Of a stretch of DNA of 49,262 nucleotides, positions 25,120-31,810 are shown piece after piece. The position numbers were made by a program, and so were the translations under genes. Source of the DNA: Spirochaetales bacterium (GTDB lineage: Bacteria > Spirochaetota > Spirochaetia > DTKZ01). The stretch lies in NCBI GenBank assembly GCA_031274005.1, contig JAISQU010000157.1, positions 1 through 49,262 of the forward strand, given 5' to 3'. The notes beneath the pieces are model-generated. The model did not search any database and was not told the origin of the DNA. It was given only the letters and a program-made list of their open reading frames with translations. The first letter of the stretch is position 1; each line of letters begins with the position of its first letter.

Positions 25120-25461
25120 ATGCCCTATGGATTGTCCCCCCGCACCCAAAAAACCCTTACTTCAATATTTGAAAAATATCCCGGAATACAAAAAGTGATA
25201 TTATACGGCAGCCGCGCTCTGGGATCCTATAGGCCCGGCTCGGATATCGATATTACCCTGTGTACCGGCCCCGCCTTTACCTTAAGCGATTTACTGAGGC
25301 TGATGGGCGATTTTGATGAGTCCGATATGCCGTATCTCGTTGATGTTTCTTTATATCAAAATCTGACAAACCCTGAACTGAAAGCCCATATCGACAGCGC
25401 GGGCAAAATTCTTTATTCGCGGACAGCGGCCTTTGAGGGCAAGCCGGTAGAATCCGTGTGA
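25120..25461 (+). CDS. mntA: MntA-type nucleotidyltransferase antitoxin
   Basis: A 113-residue minimal nucleotidyltransferase with the motif GSX10DXD: G30-S31 and D42-I-D44 in YGSRALGSYRPGSDIDI, plus a third acidic residue in VDVSLY. In HepT-MntA systems this enzyme transfers AMP units to the toxin tyrosine. It follows hepT directly, toxin first then antitoxin. All catalytic residues are present, so an active pair is expected. Confidence 0.88.
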   Translation: MPYGLSPRTQKTLTSIFEKYPGIQKVILYGSRALGSYRPGSDIDITLCTGPAFTLSDLLRLMGDFDESDMPYLVDVSLYQNLTNPELKAHIDSAGKILYSRTAAFEGKPVESV

Positions 25462-25463
25462 TA

Positions 25464-25492
25464 TTGACGGCCGCCCGCTTTCAACCTATAGT
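25464..25492 (+). promoter_or_regulatory. Promoter of second MNT-HEPN module, leaderless
   Basis: TTGACG (25464-25469), a 17-nt spacer and TATAGT (25487-25492) lie with the -10 box exactly 6 nt before the ATG at 25499. It begins right at the end of mntA, giving the second module its own transcription start. Confidence 0.65.
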
Positions 25493-25498
25493 TTGAGC

Positions 25499-25822
25499 AT
25501 GGACGCGGCAGTACAGACGGAAATCGATATGCTCACAAACATAATTGTACAAACCATTCCCGTGGAGCAGATTTACCTCTTCGGCTCCTACGCCTACGGT
25601 ACGCCGCATAAAGATTCCGATTTGGATTTGTATGTGGTGATGAAAGATGAAGTACAGATGCGGAATGTCGAGGCGGGGTTGAAAATTCGCTTTGCGATTG
25701 ATTCGCAAAAAACGATGCCTGTTGATGTTCTTGTGTCAAAAAAGCGGGAATATCTTCAAAACAAAGACGGTCCTACACTGGAACATAAAATCGCGCGCGA
25801 AGGCAGGCTGATTTATGGCTAA
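25499..25822 (+). CDS. MNT-family nucleotidyltransferase, second module
   Basis: A 107-residue minimal nucleotidyltransferase with GSX10DXD: G29-S30 and D41-L-D43 in FGSYAYGTPHKDSDLDL. A TTG six nt earlier is in frame, but ATG 25499 is preferred since it lies 6 nt after the -10 box. It overlaps the following HEPN gene by 8 nt, so the two form a pair. The order (MNT first) is the reverse of the preceding hepT-mntA pair. Confidence 0.85.
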   Translation: MDAAVQTEIDMLTNIIVQTIPVEQIYLFGSYAYGTPHKDSDLDLYVVMKDEVQMRNVEAGLKIRFAIDSQKTMPVDVLVSKKREYLQNKDGPTLEHKIAREGRLIYG

Positions 25823-26216
25823 CAAACCGGAAGACTGGTGTTTTTTAGCGGATAGGGATTTACGAGCGGCGGAACATCTTGCCTCGACTATGCGACCTGT
25901 TCCTGTTGAAATAATCTGTTTCCATTGCCAGCAGGCTGGCGAAAAATATCTGAAAGGCTTTGTTACCCTCAAGGAGAACAAAGAACCGCCATATATTCAC
26001 GATGTAGCCCAATTATGCAAACTGTGTGAAAAATATGATTCAACGTTTTCCGGTATCCTCAAACTGTGTTCCATTTTGACGGAATTTGGCATACAGCCCC
26101 GCTATGACCGTATGATGCAGCTATCGGAGGACGATATGCATCAGGCCGTAAAATGTGCGCAGGAAGTTGAAGTTTTTATCAAAACAAAGATGCCGGAAAC
26201 TGACGAAGGTATGTAA
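25815..26216 (+). CDS. HEPN-domain protein, second module
   Basis: A 133-residue HEPN-domain protein (pattern LAxRDLRAAEHL, CFHCQQAGEKYLKGFV, HDVAQL). Unlike the HepT in the first module it lacks a clear RX4HXY motif, so ribonuclease activity and tyrosine AMPylation in the HepT manner are not supported. It overlaps the nucleotidyltransferase gene by 8 nt. It may be a substrate-binding partner or a toxin with another activity. Confidence 0.85.
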   Translation: MANKPEDWCFLADRDLRAAEHLASTMRPVPVEIICFHCQQAGEKYLKGFVTLKENKEPPYIHDVAQLCKLCEKYDSTFSGILKLCSILTEFGIQPRYDRMMQLSEDDMHQAVKCAQEVEVFIKTKMPETDEGM

Positions 26217-26336
26217 AATCCTTCGCTATGCTTTCAATAATTACAATGGGAAGGGAAATTGGGGATTGAAGTCATACCCGGCGAACAGCCCGTAGGCGAA
26301 GGGCTGCCCCTGGCCAAGAGGGGACATTAATTGGCG

Positions 26337-26365
26337 TTGACAAATCCCGCAATAATGACTATATT
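26337..26365 (+). promoter_or_regulatory. Promoter of the tRNA-Ser(UGA) gene
   Basis: Consensus TTGACA (26337-26342), a 17-nt spacer and TATATT (26360-26365), 20 nt before the tRNA 5' end. It is the strongest sigma-70-type promoter seen in the window and probably serves the tRNA cluster. Confidence 0.75.
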
Positions 26366-26385
26366 GATTCCCCGATTGTATAAAC

Positions 26386-26470
26386 GGAGAGGTGTCCGAG
26401 TGGTTGAAGGAGGCGGTCTTGAAAACCGTTGAACCGCAAGGTTCCGGGGGTTCGAATCCCCCCTTCTCCG
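26386..26470 (+). tRNA. tRNA-Ser (anticodon UGA)
   Basis: A class II tRNA with a long variable arm (ACCGCAAGGTT region), acceptor GGAGAGG/CTTCTCC with one G-U pair, T-loop GGTTCGAATCC, and anticodon loop CTTGAAA giving TGA. No CCA is encoded. Its 3' half is followed at once by a perfect inverted copy. Confidence 0.95.
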
Positions 26471-26472
26471 AA

Positions 26473-26613
26473 GGAGAAGGGGGGATTCGAAACGAGCCTT
26501 CGCCGACCGGGAGGGAGGAAAAGGCGGCAGGGATGCCGCCGGCAGAGGGCGAAGGCGGGTCTGCGGGAGCGAACAGGAGGTTCGCGACTGGAGACCGGTT
26601 CCCCCCTTCTCCG
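26473..26613 (+). repeat. tRNA-Ser-linked structured repeat, unit A
   Basis: A 141-bp unit starting with the inverted copy of the tRNA 3' half and ending CCCCCCTTCTCCG, which imitates a tRNA-Ser 3' end; 12-bp terminal inverted repeats are 26473-26484 and 26601-26612. Internal stems: GCCTTCGCC/GGCGAAGGC (26496-26504, 26548-26556), GGCGGCA/TGCCGCC (26523-26529, 26534-26540), GCGAAC/GTTCGC (26569-26574, 26580-26585), GGTCT/AGACC (26558-26562, 26592-26596). Confidence 0.8.
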
Positions 26614-26652
26614 CGAAGGCATTCAGCAGCCGTGTGCTTCCTGGTGGTTAAG

Positions 26653-26730
26653 GTTTAGCAAACCGGTAATGGGGGGGGGGTAGAAACGAGCCCCCGCCGG
26701 CCAGCGGGAGGAAAAGCGCGCGGCAGTTTA
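26653..26730 (+). repeat. tRNA-Ser-linked repeat, unit B (truncated)
   Basis: A shortened copy. After TTAAGGTTTAGC and a run of ten G (26671-26680) it carries GAAACGAGCCCCCGCCGGCC and GGGAGGAAAAGCGCGC, then jumps to GGCAG. Compared with unit D the hairpin loop and 3' arm are cleanly missing. Confidence 0.65.
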
Positions 26731-26749
26731 GCGTTATAGACGACCAATT

Positions 26750-26837
<88 letters not shown>

Positions 26838-26840
26838 TAA

Positions 26841-26866
26841 AACGGCGTTTGCTGCCGTGTTTTTTT
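26841..26866 (+). terminator. Rho-independent terminator after tRNA-Ser(GCU)
   Basis: Stem ACGGC/GCCGT (26842-26846, 26854-26858) with a 7-nt loop and seven T (26860-26866). The stem is short, so strength is uncertain. Confidence 0.55.
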
Positions 26867-26899
26867 CGTGTTGGGTTAAGGCTTTAGAAAGCCGGGCAA

Positions 26900-27030
26900 T
26901 GGGGGATTCGAAACGAGCCCTCGCCGACCAACGGGAGGAAAAGGCGGCATGGATGCCGCCGGCAGAGGGCGAAGGCGGGTCGGAAGGAGCGAACAGGACG
27001 TTCGCGACTGGAGACCGACCCCCCTCTCCG
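26900..27030 (+). repeat. tRNA-Ser-linked structured repeat, unit C
   Basis: A near-complete copy starting GGGGGATTCGAAACGAGCCC and ending CCCCCCTCTCCG, again like a tRNA-Ser 3' end. Stems: GGCGGCA/TGCCGCC (26943-26949, 26954-26960), GCGAAC/GTTCGC (26989-26994, 27000-27005) and GGGTCGG/CCGACCC (26977-26983, 27015-27021), the last pair replacing GGTCT/AGACC of unit A. Confidence 0.8.
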
Positions 27031-27033
27031 TAT

Positions 27034-27107
27034 GTGCCCATAGCTCAGTTGGATAGAGTACCAGATTGCGGATCTGGTGGTCGGAGGTTCGAACCCTCTT
27101 GGGCACG
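27034..27107 (+). tRNA. tRNA-Arg (anticodon GCG)
   Basis: A 74-nt class I tRNA: acceptor GTGCCCA/TGGGCAC, D-arm AGCTCAGTTGGATAGAGT, anticodon loop TTGCGGA giving GCG, T-loop GGTTCGAACCC. GCG read unmodified decodes CGC. It starts 3 nt after repeat unit C and is followed by a T run. Confidence 0.95.
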
Positions 27108-27114
27108 TTTTTTT

Positions 27115-27202
27115 GGAGAGATGCGAGAGCGGTTGAATCGGGCGGACTCGAAATCCGTTGCGCCGCATTGCGGCGCCGAGGGTTCGAATCCCTCTCTCTC
27201 CG
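27115..27202 (+). tRNA. tRNA-Ser (anticodon CGA)
   Basis: A class II tRNA; acceptor GGAGAGA/TCTCTCC, variable arm GCGCCGCATTGCGGCGC, T-loop GGTTCGAATCC, anticodon loop CTCGAAA giving CGA. It begins 7 nt after tRNA-Arg. Confidence 0.95.
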
Positions 27203-27204
27203 AA

Positions 27205-27285
27205 GGAGATGGAGGGATTCGAAACGAGCCCTCGCCGACCGGCAGGGAGGAAAAGCGCGCAGGGATGCGCGCGGCAGAGGGCGAA
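27205..27285 (+). repeat. tRNA-Ser-linked structured repeat, unit D (5' part)
   Basis: It starts 2 nt after tRNA-Ser(CGA) with GGAGATGGAGGGATTCGAA, which pairs with the tRNA 3' end at 17 of 19 positions, then CGAGCCCTCGCCGACC. The central stem is GCGCGCA/TGCGCGC (27255-27261, 27266-27272), a compensatory version of the stem in units A and C with the same GGGA loop. It stops at GAGGGCGAAA. Confidence 0.75.
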
Positions 27286-27286
27286 A

Positions 27287-27312
27287 CACAGATTTTTTCA
27301 CATGAAAAAATC
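27287..27312. repeat. Palindrome
   Basis: A 12-bp perfect inverted repeat (CAGATTTTTTCA/TGAAAAAATCTG) around a 2-nt centre. It lies between repeat unit D and the dispersed palindromic element. Confidence 0.6.
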
Positions 27313-27328
27313 TGCCTCCCTTGGGTCC

Positions 27329-27429
27329 GCGCCAGGGATTGCAGCGGAAATCCTTTTTTGCCGCGGAACGCGGCAAAAAAGATTGGAGCGGAAAGCCCGG
27401 TTTTTTGTCCGCCTACGGCGGACAAAAAA
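27329..27429 (+). repeat. Dispersed palindromic element, copy 1
   Basis: Order: GGGATTGCAGCGGAAATCC (27335-27353), hairpin TTTTTTGCCGC/GCGGCAAAAAA (27354-27380), GATTGGAGCGGAAAGCCCGG (27381-27400), hairpin TTTTTTGTCCGCC/GGCGGACAAAAAA (27401-27429). The same motif order recurs at 49163-49243. Confidence 0.75.
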
Positions 27430-27459
27430 GGCGCCCAAAAAGTTGTGTATGTGTGTGTT

Positions 27460-27546
27460 GGAGAGATGTCCGAGAGGCCGAAGGAGCACGCTTGGAAAGT
27501 GTGTGTATCCGTGAGGGTACCGTGGGTTCGAATCCCACTCTCTCCG
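27460..27546 (+). tRNA. tRNA-Ser (anticodon GGA)
   Basis: A class II tRNA; acceptor GGAGAGA/TCTCTCC, long variable arm, T-loop GGTTCGAATCC, anticodon loop TTGGAAA giving GGA. It lies directly upstream of SRP RNA, the same neighbourhood seen in Bacillus. Confidence 0.95.
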
Positions 27547-27550
27547 TATT

Positions 27551-27683
27551 TCCCCTTTAGCGGTGAAGGTCAGGCTCCGTGCAATTGGCTGGCGCCCAAC
27601 CCCGTCAGATCCGGAAGGAAGCAGCGGTAAGTGTCCGGCTGATGTGCCACAGATCGCTTGGCTGGAGCTAAAGGGGATTTTTT
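27551..27683 (+). ncRNA. ffs: Signal recognition particle RNA (small bacterial type)
   Basis: The closing stem TCCCCTTTAG (27551-27560) pairs with CTAAAGGGGA (27668-27677), followed by six T that serve as terminator. The universal SRP domain IV is present: TCCGGAAGGAAGCAGCGGTAA around 27610. It binds Ffh to target membrane proteins. It is immediately upstream of dnaX, a conserved arrangement. Confidence 0.93.
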
Positions 27684-27704
27684 CAGGGAGGCAGTTGAAG
27701 CGCC

Positions 27705-29339
27705 GTGTCATACGAAGTAACCGCCGCGAAAAAAAGGCCGTCATCTTTCGAATCCCTTGCGGGTCAGGATTTTGTCGTAGCGACGCTGAAAAACTCTATA
27801 AAAAGCGGACGCATTGCCCACGCGTATCTTTTTTCCGGCCCCAGGGGAGTGGGTAAAACTTCCGCGGCCCGGATTCTCGCAAAATCTCTGAATTGCTTAA
27901 AAAACGAAGGGCCCGCCGAGGAGCCCTGCGGAACCTGTACAAACTGCGTTGGGATAAGCCGCGGGAATTCCCTTGATGTCATAGAAATTGACGGCGCCTC
28001 GAATACGTCGGTCAATGATGTGCGGCAAATAAAGGACGAGGTTCTCTTTGCGCCGGGCGGAAGCCGGTATAAAGTCTACATCATAGATGAAGTACATATG
28101 CTGTCCGTCAACGCTTTTAACGCTCTTTTGAAAACCATTGAGGAGCCGCCGCCGTATATCGTCTTTATTTTTGCCACAACGGAAATCCAGAAAGTGCCCG
28201 CGACAATACGCTCGCGCTGCCAGCAGTTTAACTTCCGGCGCATATCCCTCCAGACCATTCGCGATCTTCTGAAAAAACTGTGCGATGAAATGGCCCTTGC
28301 CGCGGACAGCGACGCCCTTCTGTGGATTGCCAAAGAAGCGACAGGTTCCCTGCGGGACGCCTATACCCTTTTTGATCAGGTGGTCTCGTTTTCCGGGGAT
28401 TCCATTACCATCGCGAAAATACGGGACAAGCTGGGTTTTGCCGGCCTGGACAGAATGAATGAACTGTGCGAACTTTTCGCCGAGGGGAAAATCAATGAAA
28501 GTTTTCTTTTTCTTGATGATCTTTTTGCATCGGGAGTTTCGCCGGAACAGTTTGTGACGGATATGAGCGAATACTTCCGTAATATTTTGTGGCTGAAAAA
28601 TGGTATCCGCAGGGAGGCCATTCTTGGTTACGCCGCCGATGGTTTTTCGCAGAAAGTCATTCAGGCTTTCCAGCCGTATCAGATTGAAAAAGCCCTGGCT
28701 TTACTGTTCGAGTTGTATCGTAATTTACGGTACTCGCTGAATCAGCGTTTTGAGATAGAGCTTGTGGCCGCCCGGCTGGCCGATCTGAAAAATTACATTA
28801 CGCCGCAGCAGGTTGCCGCGCGGGTTTTGGCCCTGCGCAAAGAATTGAAGACGGGTTTTACCGTGCAGACCGCGGATGAGGGGTCTTCCGCCGGAGCCGC
28901 GGATTGCGGGGAGGAGCCTTCTCCCGCGGCCCTCTGTCCGGCGCAGAGCGGGGGGGGAAGCGGAAAGCAGGAAGAATATGCTGCGGGTGAAGGCGATGTT
29001 CCGGCGGAAAAAATAACGGCGATAATTCAGAACATACGCAAGAAAAAACTTGCTTTGGGTTCCAATCTGGAGAAAGCCGCCCTGTGGCGTATTACCGGGG
29101 ATGAGCTGTCCGTATTTTTTGACGCAAAATTCGCGGCGGATTTTATCCGCGGAGACCTCCTCCCGGTTGAAGAACAGGTCAGGGCGGTTCTGGGACGGAA
29201 GCTGAAGATTATCGTCAGGGAGGTCAAGGATGATGAGAAGGCCGAAGAAAGCGCCGCAGACCAGGAGGCCGTGGATGAAGAAGAGGAACGGGTGGTGGAA
29301 TCAGCAAAAAAAGTTTTTCGCGGCGAGGTCATACAATGA
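27705..29339 (+). CDS. dnaX: DNA polymerase III subunits gamma/tau
   Basis: A 544-residue clamp-loader ATPase. Walker A GPRGVGKT at 45-52, zinc-binding cysteines C64, C75, C78, C81, DEVHML Walker B, and sensor FATTEIQKVPATIRSRCQ. The C-terminal third is variable, acidic and tau-like. The start is GTG at 27705, with GGGAGG about 14 nt upstream, just after the SRP RNA terminator. It overlaps ybaB by 4 nt. Whether a frameshift yields a shorter gamma form was not established. Confidence 0.95.
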   Translation: MSYEVTAAKKRPSSFESLAGQDFVVATLKNSIKSGRIAHAYLFSGPRGVGKTSAARILAKSLNCLKNEGPAEEPCGTCTNCVGISRGNSLDVIEIDGASNTSVNDVRQIKDEVLFAPGGSRYKVYIIDEVHMLSVNAFNALLKTIEEPPPYIVFIFATTEIQKVPATIRSRCQQFNFRRISLQTIRDLLKKLCDEMALAADSDALLWIAKEATGSLRDAYTLFDQVVSFSGDSITIAKIRDKLGFAGLDRMNELCELFAEGKINESFLFLDDLFASGVSPEQFVTDMSEYFRNILWLKNGIRREAILGYAADGFSQKVIQAFQPYQIEKALALLFELYRNLRYSLNQRFEIELVAARLADLKNYITPQQVAARVLALRKELKTGFTVQTADEGSSAGAADCGEEPSPAALCPAQSGGGSGKQEEYAAGEGDVPAEKITAIIQNIRKKKLALGSNLEKAALWRITGDELSVFFDAKFAADFIRGDLLPVEEQVRAVLGRKLKIIVREVKDDEKAEESAADQEAVDEEEERVVESAKKVFRGEVIQ

Positions 29340-29659
29340 ATTTTAATCCTTATGAGTTATTGAAAAACTTCGGGAATATTCAGTCGAAAATGGCGGAAGT
29401 TCAGGGGAAGCTGGCCGATGTGAAGGTTACGGGGTCTTCCGGCGGGGATATGGTGAGGGTCGAAATAAACGGCCACTTTGAGATCCTTTCGGTAAGCATC
29501 TGCGCCGAGATTGTCAACCCCAATGAGCTGGAAATGCTTCAGGATTTGACCCGCGCCGCTATGACCGACGCCCTTCAGAAAATCAAAGAAGCGATTCGAA
29601 CGGAAATATCCGCTTTGACGGGCGGTTTGAACCTTCCTCCCGGGTTTATGGGAATGTGA
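29336..29659 (+). CDS. ybaB: YbaB/EbfC family nucleoid-associated protein
   Basis: A 107-residue protein of the YbaB/EbfC family: MNFNPYELLKNFGNIQSKMAEVQ start, then VTGSSGGDMVRVEINGHFEI and DLTRAAMTDALQKIKE. The dimer binds DNA; the Borrelia homologue EbfC is a regulator and nucleoid protein. It lies between dnaX and recR as in most bacteria, overlapping dnaX by 4 nt. Confidence 0.95.
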   Translation: MNFNPYELLKNFGNIQSKMAEVQGKLADVKVTGSSGGDMVRVEINGHFEILSVSICAEIVNPNELEMLQDLTRAAMTDALQKIKEAIRTEISALTGGLNLPPGFMGM

Positions 29660-29663
29660 GCGT

Positions 29664-30260
29664 GTGAAATCCCTGGACATGCTTGTTTCCCGCCTGTCGA
29701 AACTTCCGGGAATCGGTAAAAAAAGCGCGCTGCGGATTGCCTATTATCTTCTGCGGGCGGACGCATCCTTTGCGGCGGCCCTGGCGGAAGCTGTCGCCGG
29801 AATACGGGACAAGGTGAAAACCTGTTCGGATTGCGGCAGTTATACGGAAGATGACCCCTGCCCTGTCTGCGCCGACCCTGGCCGGGACAGGCGGACGCTG
29901 TGTGTTGTGGAACAGCCTCAGGATATTGATCCGCTGGAATCAACGGGGGAATACCGGGGGATGTATCATGTGCTGGGAGGGGTCATATCTCCCCTGGACG
30001 GAGTAGGCCCCCGTGATCTGAGCATTGTCCGTCTTGTGGACAGGATAAAAACCCTGTGTGTGAAAGAAATCATTCTTGCGACAAATCCCACCGTGGAGGG
30101 CGACGCCACGGCCCTTTATCTGGTAAAACTTCTGGAAAACCGTGATATAAAAATTTCCCGTCTGGCCCTTGGTTTGCCTGTAGGCGGCGACCTTGAATAC
30201 GCCGACAGGCTGACTCTCGCCCGGTCGCTTCGGGGCAGAACGCCGATGACAGGCGGATAG
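29664..30260 (+). CDS. recR: Recombination protein RecR
   Basis: A 198-residue RecR: N-terminal helix-hairpin-helix (LPGIGKKSALRIAYYLL), four-cysteine zinc finger (C54, C57, C66, C69) and a Toprim domain (VVEQPQDIDPLESTGEYRGMYHVL). It acts with RecF/RecO in loading RecA at gaps. The start is GTG at 29664, 4 nt after ybaB. It is the last gene of the dnaX operon. Confidence 0.95.
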   Translation: MKSLDMLVSRLSKLPGIGKKSALRIAYYLLRADASFAAALAEAVAGIRDKVKTCSDCGSYTEDDPCPVCADPGRDRRTLCVVEQPQDIDPLESTGEYRGMYHVLGGVISPLDGVGPRDLSIVRLVDRIKTLCVKEIILATNPTVEGDATALYLVKLLENRDIKISRLALGLPVGGDLEYADRLTLARSLRGRTPMTGG

Positions 30261-30288
30261 CTTGAAAAAGTGATTTGCGCGCCCGCTT

Positions 30289-30316
30289 TTCCAATTTATT
30301 TGAGATAGAGTATTAT
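30289..30316 (+). promoter_or_regulatory. Possible promoter of the retropepsin-RNA ligase pair
   Basis: TTCCAA (30289-30294), a 16-nt spacer and TATTAT (30311-30316), followed by GGAGG just before the ATG at 30350. Confidence 0.4.
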
Positions 30317-30349
30317 TATTGAAGTAGGCAGGTTATTGAAGGAGGTTCC

Positions 30350-30763
30350 ATGGGAACAGTTTACGCCGAGATCACTTTAAAAAACGCCGGTGATATAGCC
30401 GGCGTTCAGCGCGGATATATTACGGAAAAGGAAGTCCGCGCCACAACGGTACAAGCCCTGGTGGATACCGGCTGCGGAACCCTGGTTATCACCGATGAGG
30501 TCCGCAAGGCCTTGGGGCTTGAGATAGTAGGGCTGCGCGGCAGCACTCTTGCCAATGGCGCGCGTCAAGTCTGCCAGGTGACGGAACCGGTACAAATCCA
30601 TTGGAAAAACCGCGATACGGCGTGCAGGGCAATCGTGCTGCCGGGCGCGGAAGAGGTGCTTTTGGGCGCTATCCCCCTTGAGGATATGGATCTGATCATA
30701 AATCCGGCCCGGAAGGAATTGACCGGCGCCCACGGCGATGAGGTAATCTGCTTAATTAAGTAA
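30350..30763 (+). CDS. Retropepsin-like aspartic protease domain protein
   Basis: A 137-residue protein with the clan AA aspartic-protease motif ALVDTGCGTLVI (D39-T-G41) and the later hydrophobic-Gly segment VLLGAIPLEDMDLIINP that completes the fold. Such single-domain proteins act as dimers; substrates of bacterial members are mostly unknown. It has a strong GGAGG and is followed after 12 nt by the RNA ligase gene, also with a strong site, so both are likely made together. Confidence 0.8.
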   Translation: MGTVYAEITLKNAGDIAGVQRGYITEKEVRATTVQALVDTGCGTLVITDEVRKALGLEIVGLRGSTLANGARQVCQVTEPVQIHWKNRDTACRAIVLPGAEEVLLGAIPLEDMDLIINPARKELTGAHGDEVICLIK

Positions 30764-30775
30764 GAAGGAGGCATT

Positions 30776-31780
30776 ATGCGCGCGCTGGTTACAATTCAAA
30801 GAGTAAAGGCAATAACGGCAATTCCCGATTCGGATTTTCTTGAGGCGGCCCAGATCATGGGCTGGCAATGCGTGGTCAAGAAGGGCGAGTTCAAAGAGGG
30901 GGACCTGGGGGTTTATTTCGAGGTGGACAGTTTTCTCCCCATCGATCCGCGCTACGAGTTTTTGCGCAATTCCTCGTACCGCGAAAACGCGGATAACGGG
31001 AAAGGTTTCCGCATCCGCACCGCGAAGATGCGCGGCCAGCTTTCGCAGGGCCTTTTTTTGCCCCTCCCCCTGTTTCCCGAACTTGAAGGCTTTGCCGAGG
31101 GCGAGGATGTAACCGAAAAACTCGGCGTCAAAAAATGGTATGTCCCCGAAACCGCCGCCGCCGGAGGAACCATCATCGGCGAACGGCCCAACGGAATCCC
31201 CGCCTCCGACGAAATACGCCTACAGTCGGCCCTTGAACTGCTGGACGAACTCCGGGGCAAACCTTACTACATCACCACAAAAATGGACGGCACATCCGCC
31301 ATAGTCTATTACATAGCCGGAAAAATCGGCTGCTGCAGCCGCAACAAAGAAATCAAAGACGAAGCGGACGCCCTGTACTGGACGCCGGTTTACGCCTACG
31401 GCCTCAAGGAAAAGCTCCCGCGCTACGGAAAAAACATAGTCTTTACCGGAGAACTCTGCGGCCCGGGAATACAAAAAAACAAACTGAGGCTCCCCGCCCT
31501 CGCCTGGTATGTCTTCGACGTAAAAGACTGGGACACGGGCACATACCTTCCCTACGACGAAGCCCTTGAGCTCTGCGTTTCCCTCGGCCTCAGCTTTGTC
31601 CCCCTTGAGGAGCGGGGCGGCAGCTTTGCCTACACCCTGGAAGAACTGCTGGAAAAGGCCCGGGGCAAGTACCCCAGCGGCCTCGACAAAGAAGGCATAG
31701 TCGTGCGCCACGCCCTGTCCCCCAAAGCCGTTTCGTTCAAGGTTTTGAACAACGACGCGCTGCTGAAAGAGAAAGATTAA
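30776..31780 (+). CDS. RNA ligase, DRB0094 (Rnl5-like) family
   Basis: A 334-residue ATP-dependent ligase. An N-terminal OB-type domain (about 1-115) precedes the nucleotidyltransferase core: motif I TKMDGTS with the AMP-accepting lysine K169, FTGELCGPGIQ, WYVFDVKDW, motif IV EGIVVRH and motif V SFKVLNN. This N-terminal OB plus C-terminal ligase order matches the Deinococcus DRB0094 type, which seals 3'-OH RNA to 5'-phosphate in duplexes. The cellular RNA substrate is unknown. It is the second gene of a pair and ends convergently with holA. Confidence 0.88.
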   Translation: MRALVTIQRVKAITAIPDSDFLEAAQIMGWQCVVKKGEFKEGDLGVYFEVDSFLPIDPRYEFLRNSSYRENADNGKGFRIRTAKMRGQLSQGLFLPLPLFPELEGFAEGEDVTEKLGVKKWYVPETAAAGGTIIGERPNGIPASDEIRLQSALELLDELRGKPYYITTKMDGTSAIVYYIAGKIGCCSRNKEIKDEADALYWTPVYAYGLKEKLPRYGKNIVFTGELCGPGIQKNKLRLPALAWYVFDVKDWDTGTYLPYDEALELCVSLGLSFVPLEERGGSFAYTLEELLEKARGKYPSGLDKEGIVVRHALSPKAVSFKVLNNDALLKEKD

Positions 31781-31810
31781 GAACTTACGCCATGTGAGCC
31801 GAAGATGGTT

